Assembly (NCBI GenBank): GCA_903904005.1
Contig: CAIVAR010000005.1
Coordinates: 1 to 64,000, forward strand
From: an uncultured Anaeromyxobacter sp.
GTDB lineage: Bacteria > Myxococcota > Myxococcia > Myxococcales > Anaeromyxobacteraceae
Direction: 5' to 3'
DNA: 64,000 nucleotides
Shown here: positions 36,445 to 46,265 of the stretch, piece by piece
Position numbering within the stretch: the first letter of the stretch is position 1
Layout: the number at the start of each line of letters is the position of its first letter
Position numbers and translations under genes: made by a program
The notes under the pieces: model-generated
Told to the model about the DNA's origin: nothing
Seen by the model: the letters and a program-made list of their open reading frames with translations, nothing else
Databases searched by the model: none

Positions 36445-38232
36445 TCAGTTCGCCTGCGGCAGGTCCACCTGGAAGGTGGACCCCTTGCCCGGCTGGCTGG
36501 TCGCCGAGATCGTGCCCCCGTGCGCGGTGACGATGGCGTGGCAGATGGCGAGCCCGAGGCCCATGCCCTGTCCCACGCCCCGGGTCGTGAAGAAGGGATC
36601 GAACATGCGCGCCATCACCTCCGGCGTCATGCCCACGCCGTCGTCCGACACCTCCAGGCGCGAGAAGCCGGGGGCGCCCGCTCCGAGTCGGATGCGCACG
36701 AGGGAGCCCCGCCCTTCCGGCGCGGCACGGATCGCGTTCACGATCAGGTTCGCGACCACCTGCTCGATCTGGCCCGCCGAGGCCGCCACGTCCGGCGCCC
36801 CGCCGCCCTCCACCTGGATCGCGGCCCGCAGGAGCAGGGACGGGGGGATCCAGCGCATGGCCCCCTCCACGACCTGATCGAGGACGACGCGGTCCCGCCG
36901 GACCTCCGGACGCCCGAGGAGGCTGAGGTCCTTCACGATGGTGGCCACCCGCTGCTCGCCCGTGGCGGCGTCCTCGAGCGCGTCGAGCACCTCGTCGAGG
37001 CGCCGGGCGGCCGCCTCTCGGTCGAGCGGTTCTCCCGACCGGAGCCGGTCGCGGACGCGGGCGACCTCATCCGAGGAGAAGCCGTGGGAGGCGATGGCGC
37101 CGCCGAGCGGGTTGTTCACCTCGTGCGCCACCCCCGCCACCAGCGTTCCGATCGCCGCGAGCCGGGATGCGACGGCGAGCTGCTCCCGGAGGGCGCGCGA
37201 CTCCGTGACGTCCAGGACTCCGGTGATGAAGTGGAGGGGGCGGCCGTCGGGATCGCGAAGGAGGGACGATGCCACCTCGGCCCAGACGATGCTCCCGTCC
37301 GCCCGGACGTAACGTTTCGACAGCGGGCTGGAAGGGATGCCATCGAGGAGCGCCTTCATGTATGCGCGGCTCCTCTCGACGTCCTCGGGATGGGTGACGT
37401 CGCCGATGGTGTTCCCCAGGAGCTCGTCCGCCCGTCGACCCAGCATCCGGCAGAAGGCCTCGTTCACCCGCAGGAACCGGCCCGACAGGTCGGTGAGCGC
37501 CTTCCCGATCGAGGCGTTCTCGAAGGCGGTCCGGAAGAGTTCCTCGCCCTGGCGCAGCTTCCTGGACGTCTCCGCCTCGTGGCGTAGGGCCAGGAACTGC
37601 AGGCGGCGGGACCGGTGGAGCTTCCAGGAGGCGAACCCACCGGCCAGGTTGGCCGCGACGAGGGTGAAGGCGATGAGCACGATCGCGGGCGCCGGCGGAG
37701 GGATGCGGTACGCGATCAGCCAGGCCAGGCCCGAACCTGTCAACGCAGCCGCGGACAGGATCTGGCGCGAGAAACGAGAGGGGATGGCCGTGAAGTAGAC
37801 CAGGACGCCGATCGCGTTGAGCATCACGGGGAGGTAGTAGTCGTCCGGGCGCGTGGACTGGAGGACGATGGTGAAGGCGCCCCCCACGGCCGCGCTGGCG
37901 AGGACGGCCAGGTCGAGCGCAAGGGCGCTCCGGGCCCGTAGACCGAGCCACACCACCAACGCGCCCGACACGAAGTAGACGGCTCGGGCCAGGAGCACGT
38001 GGCCCAGCCGCCCGGCGGGCCTCGCGAAGACGAGGTCGTTGAGGACGAAGGGGAAGGTCAGCAGGACGAAGACGCCGACCGTGGTGGCCGCGGTGCGGCC
38101 GTCGTCCCGAAGCGTCTCGACCCGGAACTCGGCCTCCAGGCCGGCGGGCCGGAGCGTGGCCCCGGACAGCCGGACCCCGGTCTCCGGCGACCCGGGTCCC
38201 GCCGAAGGCGAAGGTGAGGCGCTCGATCCCAT
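36445..38232 (-). CDS. Orphan membrane PAS histidine kinase
   Basis: The protein has 595 residues. Six hydrophobic segments span ~50-203 as the membrane sensor region. A PAS domain follows at ~230-347 ([52 protein letters not shown]). The dimerisation domain has the phospho-accepting His370 in [14 protein letters not shown]. The ATPase domain shows the N box ([17 protein letters not shown]), [31 protein letters not shown] and [18 protein letters not shown]. No response regulator is adjacent, so it is an orphan kinase, common in Myxococcota. The ligand is unknown. A 10-bp hairpin lies just before its start. Confidence 0.88.
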   Translation of the reverse strand: MGSSASPSPSAGPGSPETGVRLSGATLRPAGLEAEFRVETLRDDGRTAATTVGVFVLLTFPFVLNDLVFARPAGRLGHVLLARAVYFVSGALVVWLGLRARSALALDLAVLASAAVGGAFTIVLQSTRPDDYYLPVMLNAIGVLVYFTAIPSRFSRQILSAAALTGSGLAWLIAYRIPPPAPAIVLIAFTLVAANLAGGFASWKLHRSRRLQFLALRHEAETSRKLRQGEELFRTAFENASIGKALTDLSGRFLRVNEAFCRMLGRRADELLGNTIGDVTHPEDVERSRAYMKALLDGIPSSPLSKRYVRADGSIVWAEVASSLLRDPDGRPLHFITGVLDVTESRALREQLAVASRLAAIGTLVAGVAHEVNNPLGGAIASHGFSSDEVARVRDRLRSGEPLDREAAARRLDEVLDALEDAATGEQRVATIVKDLSLLGRPEVRRDRVVLDQVVEGAMRWIPPSLLLRAAIQVEGGGAPDVAASAGQIEQVVANLIVNAIRAAPEGRGSLVRIRLGAGAPGFSRLEVSDDGVGMTPEVMARMFDPFFTTRGVGQGMGLGLAICHAIVTAHGGTISATSQPGKGSTFQVDLPQAN

Positions 38233-38238
38233 CTCTTC

Positions 38239-38269
38239 CCGCCTTCATTCTCGGCGAGGATGAAGGCGG
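38239..38269. repeat. Perfect 10-bp inverted repeat before the histidine kinase start
   Basis: CCGCCTTCAT (38239-38248) and ATGAAGGCGG (38260-38269) flank an 11-base spacer, ending 6 bases before the kinase ATG on the minus strand. The kinase-proximal arm overlaps the purine-rich ribosome site, so an RNA hairpin here could reduce kinase translation; as DNA it could be an operator. No T-tract follows. Confidence 0.5.
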
Positions 38270-38319
38270 ACGACAAACACCATTCCGGAGGGCGACGGGC
38301 CGACGCCCCTTCGGGGGGG

Positions 38320-41037
38320 CTACTTTGCGGCGTTGCCGTCGGCGTCGAGCGGCACGGGCTGCCCGAGCCCCAGTTCGGAGAGCCCCTTCTCGATCTTGGC
38401 CCGGTCGCCCACCACCACCCAGGTCACCTGGTCGGGACGGATGAACTTCGTGGCCGCGGCCACCTGCTCGGGCGAGAGGGCGCGCACCTTGCCCGGGTAG
38501 GCATCGAGGTAGCCGGCCCCGAGCCCGAACACCTCGACCTCGACGAGCGAGGCGCCCACCGCGCCGTTCGTCTCCCAGCGGCCGGGGAGGGTGAGGGTGA
38601 GGGAGTCCTTGGCCTTGGCCAGTTCCTCCAGGGTGACGGGACGGGTTCCCACGATCCCGGAGAGCTCCTTCTGGATCTCCTGGATCGCCTCCTTCGTCTT
38701 GTCGGCCTGGACCGGTGCGGAGACGCGGAAGAGGCGCGGGCCTCGCGCGTCGGCGAGGGATGTGTTCGCCCCGTAGGTCCAGTGCTTGTCCTCGCGGAGG
38801 TTCATGTTGATGCGGGAGGTGAAGTTGCCTCCCAGCACCCGGTTCACCACCCCCTGGGCGATCTCCTCGGGGTTGGCGCGGGGCGAGGCGGCGGCCCCGG
38901 CCAGGATCACCGACTGCACCGAGCCCGGACGGTCGACGACGTAGATGCGCGAGGGCGCGCCGCTGCCGGCGAGGGAGAGGTCCTTCACCGCGGCGCGTCC
39001 GGCCGCCCAGCCGCCGAAGAGCCGCTCCAGGCGGGGGAGGAGTTCCGCGAGGCTCGTGTCGCCGACCGCCACCAGGACGGCGTCGCCGGGCTGGAAGCGG
39101 GCGCGGTACCAGCCCTCGACGTCGGCGCGGGTGATGGAGCCGACCGACGCCTTCGTCCCCGAACCGCTGGACGGATTCGCGTAGGGGTGGCCGTCGCCGT
39201 AGACGAGGCGGGGCAGGACGCGCGAGGCGATGCCGGACGGGTCGCTGCTCTCCCGGTCGATCGAGGCGAGCAGGAGCTTCCGCTGCCGGTCGAGCTCGGC
39301 CTCGGGGAAGGCGGGGTGGAGCGCCACGTCGGCGAAGAGCGCGAGGGAGGCGTCGAGGTTCGAGCGGAGGGCCGACATCGACACGAAGGTGGAGTCGAGC
39401 GACGAGCCCGCGGACAGGGTCGCGCCGAGGTCACGGAGCGCGTCGGAGATCTGGAGCGCGTTCCGGGTCGCGGTCCCGTCGGAGAGCAGCGTGGCCGCCA
39501 GGCGGGCCACGCCCGCCTTGCCCTTCGGGTCGGAGGCGTACCCGGCGTCGAGCACGAGCTGCAGGTTCACCACCGGTACGGACCGCCGGGGGACCACCAT
39601 CACCTGCAAGCCGTTGGCGAGGACGGCCTTCTCCACCTCCGGGAACCGGGGAGCCGGAGGGGTGCCGGCGTCGGGCATCTTCGACCGGTCGACGTCCTTG
39701 CCGGAGACCTTGCCGTCCTTCCAGGGCGTGACCTCGAGGACGAAGACGCCATCGGAGAGCCAGCGGCGCGCCGTGGCCTGCACGCGGGCGGGCGTGGCGG
39801 TGCGGATCCGCGCCAGCCGCTCCTCGTAGAAGTCGGGGCGGCCGCCGAAGACCTCGCCCTGGGCGAGGACGTCCGACTTCCCGCCGAAGCCGCCGATGCG
39901 CTCCGCGCCGCGGGTGAAGCCGGCGAGCAGTTCGGTCCGGGCGCGGTCGAGCTCGGCCCGGGTGGGACCCTGCTCGAGGAAGCGGGCCAGCTCCTCTCGG
40001 GCGGCCTTCTCCACCGGGGCCAGCTCGCCACCGGGGCGGGCGGTGGCGGTGATCATGAACTGGCCGGCGATCTCGGAGGCCGCCTGCATGGCCGACGCGT
40101 CGGTCGCGATCTGGCCGTCGTAGACCAGCCGCTTGTAGAGGCGGCTCGACTTGCCCGACGAGAGGATGCGGGCGGCGAGCTCGAGGTCCTCCGACTCCGG
40201 GCTGTCCCACTGGGGGGTGTTCCACGACAGGTACAGCCGGGCCTGGGCCACCCGGTCGGCCATGGCCTGCCGGTGCTCGCCGGTCCGCCTCGCGATCCAG
40301 GCCTCCTGGCGGGTGAGCGGCGGTCCCGAGGGGATGTCGCCGAAGTACTTCTGGACCCGGGCCTTCACGTCATCCGCCTTCACGTCGCCGGCGACCACGA
40401 TCACCGCGTTGGCCGCGCCGTACCAGTCCCTGAACCAGGTCTTCACGTCGTCGAGGGTGGCGGCGTCGAGGTCCTGCATCGAGCCGATGGTGGTCCAGGA
40501 GTACGGGTGCCCAACCGGGAACGACCCGGCCGAGATGGCCTCGAACGCCCGGCCGTAGGGCTGGTTCTCCCCCTGCCGCTTCTCGTTCTTCACCACGCCC
40601 CGCTGCTCGTCGAGCTTGGCCTGGGTGACCGCGCCGAGCAGGTGCCCCATGCGGTCCGACTCCATCCACAGGACCGTGTCGAGGGCCGGGGTGGGAACGT
40701 TCTGGAAGTAGTTGGTCCGGTCGCGGTTGGTGGTGCCGTTCAGGTCGGTCCCGCCGATGCGCTCGAGCACCTTGAACCAGTCGTCGTTGAAGTGCTCGCT
40801 CCCGTTGAACATCAGGTGCTCGAACAGGTGGGCGAACCCGGTCTTGCCGGGGCGCTCGTTCTTCGAGCCCACGTGGTACCAGACGTTCACCGCCGCGATG
40901 GGCGCCTTGGGATCCTCGTGGACGATGAGGACGAGGCCGTTCTGCAGGACGAAGCGCTGGAAGGGGATCTTCGGGGTGTCGATGGCGACGGCCGGGGCGG
41001 CGAGGGCGAGCGCGGTGGCGAGGGCGACGAGGGTCAT
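38320..41037 (-). CDS. Secreted two-domain M16 zinc metallopeptidase
   Basis: The protein has 905 residues. A signal peptide (MTLVALATALALAAPAVA) sends it to the periplasm or beyond. The N-terminal M16 domain holds the inverted zinc motif HLFEH at 70-74 and the third ligand Glu152 in VVKNEKRQ, so it should be active. The second half (~470-905) is the inactive M16 partner domain without HxxEH (GVARLAATLLSDG in its place). It has the RF/Y substrate-closing region near GWYRARFQPGDAVLV and NREDKHWTYGA-like LREDKHWTYGANTSL. A fused pair matches the PqqL/insulinase-like processing peptidases. It is divergent from purL; the HK gene lies downstream on the same strand. Confidence 0.92.
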   Translation of the reverse strand: MTLVALATALALAAPAVAIDTPKIPFQRFVLQNGLVLIVHEDPKAPIAAVNVWYHVGSKNERPGKTGFAHLFEHLMFNGSEHFNDDWFKVLERIGGTDLNGTTNRDRTNYFQNVPTPALDTVLWMESDRMGHLLGAVTQAKLDEQRGVVKNEKRQGENQPYGRAFEAISAGSFPVGHPYSWTTIGSMQDLDAATLDDVKTWFRDWYGAANAVIVVAGDVKADDVKARVQKYFGDIPSGPPLTRQEAWIARRTGEHRQAMADRVAQARLYLSWNTPQWDSPESEDLELAARILSSGKSSRLYKRLVYDGQIATDASAMQAASEIAGQFMITATARPGGELAPVEKAAREELARFLEQGPTRAELDRARTELLAGFTRGAERIGGFGGKSDVLAQGEVFGGRPDFYEERLARIRTATPARVQATARRWLSDGVFVLEVTPWKDGKVSGKDVDRSKMPDAGTPPAPRFPEVEKAVLANGLQVMVVPRRSVPVVNLQLVLDAGYASDPKGKAGVARLAATLLSDGTATRNALQISDALRDLGATLSAGSSLDSTFVSMSALRSNLDASLALFADVALHPAFPEAELDRQRKLLLASIDRESSDPSGIASRVLPRLVYGDGHPYANPSSGSGTKASVGSITRADVEGWYRARFQPGDAVLVAVGDTSLAELLPRLERLFGGWAAGRAAVKDLSLAGSGAPSRIYVVDRPGSVQSVILAGAAASPRANPEEIAQGVVNRVLGGNFTSRINMNLREDKHWTYGANTSLADARGPRLFRVSAPVQADKTKEAIQEIQKELSGIVGTRPVTLEELAKAKDSLTLTLPGRWETNGAVGASLVEVEVFGLGAGYLDAYPGKVRALSPEQVAAATKFIRPDQVTWVVVGDRAKIEKGLSELGLGQPVPLDADGNAAK

Positions 41038-41154
41038 GGAACTCCCGGAGGCCGGTGGAGGTGCAGGCCGAGCACGGCCGTTTAACCGATTCGGGCATGC
41101 CTGGCCAGCCTCTTCGAGGTAGACTTCCGGCCCCTTTCGAACCCCGGAGAGGCC

Positions 41155-44151
41155 TTGCCGTCCGTCACCCGCATCGAGGTCGGAACCCGACCCGGATTCA
41201 CAGACAGCCTGGGCGCCTCGGTGGCCCGCCGGGTGCGCGAGCACCTCGGTCTCGCCCCGCGTGGCGTGCGCACCCGGGACGTCTTCCTGGTGGAGGCCGA
41301 CCTCTCGGCGGCCGAGGCGGAGGCCGTGGCCCGCGAGTTCGCCGGTCCGGTGGTCCGGCAGGGGGCGGTGGGGCGGCTCGACGACGGTCCCTTCGACGTC
41401 GCGGTCTCGGTCGGCTACAAGGCCGGCGTCACCGACCCGGTCGCGAAGAGCGCGCGGGTGGCCATCGAGGACCTGCTGGGGCGCCCCCTCGGCGAGGCGG
41501 CCCACGTCTCCACCTCCCGGCTCTACCTGCTCGACGGGGTCTCCGAGGTCGAGGCCGGGCGCATCGCCCGGGCCCTGCTCGCCAACGAGGTGATCGAGCG
41601 GGTCGGCGTGCAGTCGTACGCACAGTGGAAGGGGTCGCCGCCCGACCTGGCGGTGCCGCGCGTGGCCGAGCACGGCTCGCGCCCGGTGGAGACGGTGGGG
41701 CTCGAGCTGCCGGACGACCGGCTCGTCTCGCTCTCCCGCGATCGCCTGCTCGCCCTCTCCCTCGAGGAGATGCGCACCCTGCGCGACTTCTACCGGAAGG
41801 CGGGGGAGGATCCGGTCCGCCGGGCGGCAGGGCTCGGCGCCGCGCCCACCGACGTCGAGCTCGAGTGCCTGGCCCAGACCTGGTCGGAGCACTGCAAGCA
41901 CAAGATCATGAACGCCACCCTCACCTACCGGGAGGATGGTCGGGCGCCGGAGGAGATCCGGTCGATCTTCAAGCAGTACATCCGGGGCACCACCGAGGCC
42001 GTCGACGAGGCCGTGAAGGCGCGCGAGGGGAAGAGCTGGCTCGTCAGCGTCTTCCACGACAACGCCGGCGTCATCGAGGCCACGCCCCGCCACCACCTCG
42101 TCTACAAGGTCGAGACCCACAACAGCCCCTCGGCGCTCGACCCGTACGGCGGCGCCATCACCGGCATCGTGGGCGTCAACCGCGACCCCTTCGGCACCGG
42201 CATGGGCGCCGACCTCCTCGCCAACACCTGGGGCTACTGCTTCGGCCCGCCGGAGTGGAAGCAGGAGCTTCCGCCCGGGCTGCTGCACCCGCGCCGGATC
42301 CGCGACGGCGTCCACGCCGGCGTCATCGACGGCGGCAACCAGTCGGGCATCCCGTACGGACGGGGCTGGGAGTTCTTCGACGAGCGCTTCCTCGGCAAGC
42401 CGCTCGTCTACTGCGGCACCGTCGGGCGCATGCCGGTCACCATCGCCGGCGAACCTGGCGAGGTGAAGCACGCCCGGCCCGGCGACCGCATCGTCATGGT
42501 CGGCGGGCGCATCGGCAAGGACGGGATCCACGGCGCCACCTTCTCGTCGGCCGAGCTCACCGAGGAGAGCCCGGTCCAGGCCGTGCAGATCGGCGACCCG
42601 ATCACCCAGAAGATGATGTTCGACTTCCTCCTCGAGGCCCGGGAGCGGGGGCTCTACTCGGCCATCACCGACAACGGCGCCGGCGGCCTGTCGTCGTCGG
42701 TCGGGGAGATGGCGAAGCAGCCCGGAGGCGCCCGGCTCGACCTGGCCCGCGCTCCCCTCAAGTACCAGGGGCTCGCCCCCTGGGAGATCCTGGTCTCCGA
42801 GGCGCAGGAGCGCATGACGCTCGCCGTGCGGCCGGAGAAGCTCGCCGCCCTCCTCGAGCTGGCCCGGCTCCGCGAGGTCGAGGCCACCGACCTCGGCGCG
42901 TTCACGAGCGAGCCCCATTTCCACGTCCAGTTCGCGGGGAAGACCGTCGCGCTCATCCCCATGGCCTTCCTCCACGACGGCGACCCCGAGATGCGGATCG
43001 ACGCCGAGTGGAAGACCCCGGTCCGCGCGCCCTTCTTCACGTCGCCGGCTCCCGCGGTGGCGGAGGGGAATGCCCTGCTGGCCAGCTTCCTCTCGCGCGA
43101 CAACCTGCGCTCGGCCGAACTGCTCGAGCGCACCTACGACCACGAGGTGAAGGGGCTCACCGTGGTGAAGCCCTGGATCGGGGCGCACCGCGACGTGCCC
43201 GCCGATGCGGCGGTGTTCATGGTCGCGCACGACGGCGGCCACGTGGGCTATGCGCTCTCCGAGGCGGTCTTCCCGACCTACTCCGACGAGGACGCGCATG
43301 CCATGGCCCAGGCGGGCGTCGACCTGACCGTGCGCCGGGTCGTCGCTGCCGGTGCGCGCATCGACCGGATCGCACTGCTCGACAACTACTGCTGGCCCGA
43401 TCCCCTGCCGGGTGCGAAGAACCCCGACGCCGCCCACAAGGCGGCCCAGCTGGTGCGGGCCTCGCGCGGTCTCTCCGAGATCTGCCGCGCCTACGGCACC
43501 CCGCTCATCTCCGGCAAGGATTCGATGAAGAACGACGCGGTGGTCGGGGGGCGGCGCATCAGCATCCCCCCCACGCTGCTCGCCTCCGCCATCGCCGTGG
43601 TCCGGGACGTGCGCCGGGCCGTGACGCTCGAGGCCGGCGCCCCCGGCGAGCTGCTCTACGCGGTCGGCGAGACCGGCGACGAGCTCGGCTGCACCGAGTA
43701 CGCGGCCAGCCGCGGCGACGCCGGCGGGGCCGTCCCGCGCTGCCGGCCGGAGGCCTGGCTCCCACGTTACGAGCGGGTCGCCGCCGCCATCGCGGACGGG
43801 CTCGTGAGCGCGGCCCACGCCCCCGGGCGCGGGGGCTTTGCCCGATCCCTCTTCCTCCTCGCACGGGCCGCCGGGCTGGGGCTCTCGGTCGACCTGGCGC
43901 GCGCCCCCGTGACGGGCAGCCCGGGCTGGGAAGCGCTCCTCTTCTCCGAGTCGGCGGGGCGCTTCCTCCTCGCCGTCCGCCCGGAGAGGGCGGCCGAGCT
44001 CGAGGCCCGGCTCTCCGGCCTGCCGGTGGCGCGGATCGGGGCCTACGACGGCGGCGGGCGGCTCGCCATCGCGCTGGGCGACCGGAAGCTCGTCGACGAT
44101 CCGGTCGAGACGCTCACGCGGGCCTGGAAGCGGGAAGGGGTGCGCTCGTGA
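41155..44151 (+). CDS. purL: FGAM synthase PurL with N-terminal PurS-like segments
   Basis: The protein has 998 residues from TTG 41155 (GGAGAGG just upstream). It makes FGAM from FGAR, glutamine ammonia and ATP. It is ~250 residues longer than small PurL. The N-terminus holds two PurS-like stretches: ~1-75 (TRIEVGTRPGFTDSLGASVA) and ~80-160 (DVAVSVGYKAGVTDPVAKSA). These would supply in cis the PurS dimer that normally bridges PurL and PurQ. The PurL core shows AQTWSEHCKHKI, ETHNSPSALDPYGGAITG, GGNQSGIPYGRG, ITDNGAGGLSSSVGEM and ISGKDSMKND. The glutaminase purQ follows with a GTGA overlap. I recall similarly long PurL proteins in Geobacter-type bacteria. Confidence 0.95.
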   Translation: MPSVTRIEVGTRPGFTDSLGASVARRVREHLGLAPRGVRTRDVFLVEADLSAAEAEAVAREFAGPVVRQGAVGRLDDGPFDVAVSVGYKAGVTDPVAKSARVAIEDLLGRPLGEAAHVSTSRLYLLDGVSEVEAGRIARALLANEVIERVGVQSYAQWKGSPPDLAVPRVAEHGSRPVETVGLELPDDRLVSLSRDRLLALSLEEMRTLRDFYRKAGEDPVRRAAGLGAAPTDVELECLAQTWSEHCKHKIMNATLTYREDGRAPEEIRSIFKQYIRGTTEAVDEAVKAREGKSWLVSVFHDNAGVIEATPRHHLVYKVETHNSPSALDPYGGAITGIVGVNRDPFGTGMGADLLANTWGYCFGPPEWKQELPPGLLHPRRIRDGVHAGVIDGGNQSGIPYGRGWEFFDERFLGKPLVYCGTVGRMPVTIAGEPGEVKHARPGDRIVMVGGRIGKDGIHGATFSSAELTEESPVQAVQIGDPITQKMMFDFLLEARERGLYSAITDNGAGGLSSSVGEMAKQPGGARLDLARAPLKYQGLAPWEILVSEAQERMTLAVRPEKLAALLELARLREVEATDLGAFTSEPHFHVQFAGKTVALIPMAFLHDGDPEMRIDAEWKTPVRAPFFTSPAPAVAEGNALLASFLSRDNLRSAELLERTYDHEVKGLTVVKPWIGAHRDVPADAAVFMVAHDGGHVGYALSEAVFPTYSDEDAHAMAQAGVDLTVRRVVAAGARIDRIALLDNYCWPDPLPGAKNPDAAHKAAQLVRASRGLSEICRAYGTPLISGKDSMKNDAVVGGRRISIPPTLLASAIAVVRDVRRAVTLEAGAPGELLYAVGETGDELGCTEYAASRGDAGGAVPRCRPEAWLPRYERVAAAIADGLVSAAHAPGRGGFARSLFLLARAAGLGLSVDLARAPVTGSPGWEALLFSESAGRFLLAVRPERAAELEARLSGLPVARIGAYDGGGRLAIALGDRKLVDDPVETLTRAWKREGVRS

Positions 44152-44948
44152 AGCCGGTTCGCGTGCTCCTGCCGGTCGGTTTCGGCCTGAACTGCGAGGA
44201 GGAGACGGCCCAGGCCTTCCGCATGGTCGGCGCCGAGGTCGACCTCGTCCACCTCACCGACCTCTTCGCCCGTCGCCACCCCCGTCGCATCGCCGACTAT
44301 CAGGTGCTCGCCATGGTGGGCGGCTTCGCCTACGGCGACCACGTCGCCGGCGGCCTCGTGCTCGCCACCCGGATACGGGCCCACCTGAAGGAAGACCTGG
44401 CGGCGTTCCTGGCCGGTGGGGGGCGGGTTCTCGGGATCTGCAACGGCTTCCAGACGCTGACCCGGCTCGGGTTGCTCCCCGGACCGGAGGCCGGCGCGCC
44501 CGACTTCACCCCTCGTGCAACGCTCGCCAGCAACGAGCGGCTCGGCTACCGGGACGCCTGGGTCCGCGTCGCGCCCGACCCGCGGACTCCCTGCGTGTGG
44601 ACGCGGGGGCTCGCCGCCGTCGACCTGCCGTCGCGCCACGGCGAGGGGCGGTTCGTGGCCGCCTCCGACGAGGCGCTGCGCCGCCTCGACGCGAACGGGC
44701 AGCTGCCGCTGCGCTACGTCGACGCCGCCGGCAAGATCGCCCTGTCATGGCCCGAAAACCCCAACGGCTCGGCCCTGGGGGTGGCGGGGGTGTGCGACGC
44801 GACCGGCCGCATCCTCGGCCTCATGCCCCATCCCGACGCCTTCCTCTACCCGTGGCACCACCCCGACTGGCCCCGCCGCCGCGCCGAGGTCGAGGCCCGC
44901 GAGCCGGGTGGGCTGGCGATCTTCCGGGCGGGGGTCGAGGGGGCATAA
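44148..44948 (+). CDS. purQ: FGAM synthase glutaminase subunit PurQ
   Basis: The protein has 266 residues from GTG 44148, overlapping the purL stop. It hydrolyses glutamine and delivers ammonia to PurL. The class I amidotransferase fold begins VRVLLPVGFGLNCEEETAQAF and has GGFAYGDHVAGG. The nucleophile elbow GICNGFQTL holds Cys98. The His of the triad is His228 in MPHPDAF, where the usual acidic partner Glu two residues on is Asp230, a conservative but uncommon replacement. It is longer than Bacillus-type PurQ (~227) and closer to the C-terminal glutaminase of long PurL enzymes, fitting its PurS-PurL fusion partner. Confidence 0.93.
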   Translation: MKPVRVLLPVGFGLNCEEETAQAFRMVGAEVDLVHLTDLFARRHPRRIADYQVLAMVGGFAYGDHVAGGLVLATRIRAHLKEDLAAFLAGGGRVLGICNGFQTLTRLGLLPGPEAGAPDFTPRATLASNERLGYRDAWVRVAPDPRTPCVWTRGLAAVDLPSRHGEGRFVAASDEALRRLDANGQLPLRYVDAAGKIALSWPENPNGSALGVAGVCDATGRILGLMPHPDAFLYPWHHPDWPRRRAEVEAREPGGLAIFRAGVEGA

Positions 44949-46223
44949 GTGGCCCGTCCCGGGCGGCTGCTGCTCCTCGTCCCCACCCAGAGCTACCGGG
45001 CCGACGATTTCCTCGCCGCGGCGAGCCGGCTCGGCGTCCGGGTCCTCGTCGGCACCGACCGGTGCCACCGGATCGAGGAGGCCTTCGGTCCCGAGGAGGG
45101 GCTGATCTCCGTCGACTACCGGAAGCCCGAGGAGGCGGCGGAGGAGATCGCGCGCGCCGCCGCGCGGGAGCCCCTCGCCGGGGTGATCGCGACCGACGAC
45201 GGCACCGCTGTGATCGCCGCCCTGGCCGCCGAGCGGCTCGGGCTGCCGCGCAATCCCCCCACCGCGGCCCGGCGGACGGCGAGCAAGGTGGCCCAGCGCG
45301 AGGCGCTTCGCGCCGCTGGCCAGCCGGTCCCCTGGTTCCGGGCGTTCCCGCTCCAGGACGGGCCGGACGGTCCCTCCACGGGCGTGCCATACCCCTGCGT
45401 CCTGAAGCCGGTGGGCCTGTCGGGGAGCCGGGGGGTCATCCGGGCCGACGACCCGGCCTCCTTCCGGGAGGCCTGGCGCCGGATCGCGGCCATCCTCGCG
45501 ACGGCCCGCACTGACCGCAAGGCCCGCGAGGAGGGGGAGGGGAGCCGGATCCTGGTGGAGGCCTTCGTGCCGGGCGGGGAGGTGGCGCTCGAAGGGTTGC
45601 TCCGGGACGGGCGGCTCGAGCCCCTCGCGCTCTTCGACAAGCCCGACCCGCTCGACGGACCCTTCTTCGAGGAGACGATCTACGTCACGCCGTCCCGCCT
45701 CCCCGCCGCGGTCCAGGCCGAGGTCGTCACCACCGTCGCCCGGGCCGCCGAGGCGCTCGGCCTGCGGGAAGGTCCGGTCCACGCCGAGGCCCGGCTCGGC
45801 CCGGCGGGGCCCGTGATCCTCGAGGTGGCGGCGCGGACCATCGGGGGGCTCTGCGCCCGGAGCCTTCGCTTCGGGACCGGGGCCTCGCTCGAGGAGCTGG
45901 TGGTCGCCCACGCGGTGGGGCTGCCGCTCTCCTCGGTGCTGCGGGAGGCCCGGGCCTCGGGGGTGATGATGCTCCCCATCCCGCGGCTGGGCATCCTCCA
46001 CGGGGTGGGCGGGCTCGACGCGGCGCGCGCCGTCCCCGGGGTGGAGGATGTCGTCGTCACCGTCCCGGTGGGGCGGGAGGTCGTGCCGCTCCCCGAGGGG
46101 GACGCCTACCTGGGTTTCGCCTTCGCACGCGGGGAGACCCCCGGGGCCGTGGAGGCCTCCCTCCGGGAAGCCGCCGCACGCCTCCTCTGGGACATCCGGG
46201 CACAGCTCCCGACTGTGCGATGA
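44949..46223 (+). CDS. ATP-grasp ligase-like protein, substrate unknown
   Basis: The protein has 424 residues from a GTG that directly abuts the purQ stop. The N-terminal pre-ATP-grasp domain starts RLLLLVPTQSYRADDFLAAA. The ATP-grasp core shows PCVLKPVGLSGSRGVIRADD (nucleotide clamp), RILVEAFVPGGEVALEGLL, and VHAEARLGPAGPVILEVAAR (metal-binding Glu and end of the site) followed by IGGLCARSLRFGTG. This pattern is of the biotin-carboxylase/L-amino-acid-ligase type (carnosine synthase-like, BacD-like), which join an amine to a carboxylate via an acyl-phosphate. Being translationally adjacent to purLQ suggests a nucleotide- or amino acid-related job, but no purine enzyme matches. Confidence 0.8.
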   Translation: MARPGRLLLLVPTQSYRADDFLAAASRLGVRVLVGTDRCHRIEEAFGPEEGLISVDYRKPEEAAEEIARAAAREPLAGVIATDDGTAVIAALAAERLGLPRNPPTAARRTASKVAQREALRAAGQPVPWFRAFPLQDGPDGPSTGVPYPCVLKPVGLSGSRGVIRADDPASFREAWRRIAAILATARTDRKAREEGEGSRILVEAFVPGGEVALEGLLRDGRLEPLALFDKPDPLDGPFFEETIYVTPSRLPAAVQAEVVTTVARAAEALGLREGPVHAEARLGPAGPVILEVAARTIGGLCARSLRFGTGASLEELVVAHAVGLPLSSVLREARASGVMMLPIPRLGILHGVGGLDAARAVPGVEDVVVTVPVGREVVPLPEGDAYLGFAFARGETPGAVEASLREAAARLLWDIRAQLPTVR

Positions 46224-46265
46224 TCCCGGCCGTTCCGTGGTTCCACGCGCGACCCGAGGGTCTCG

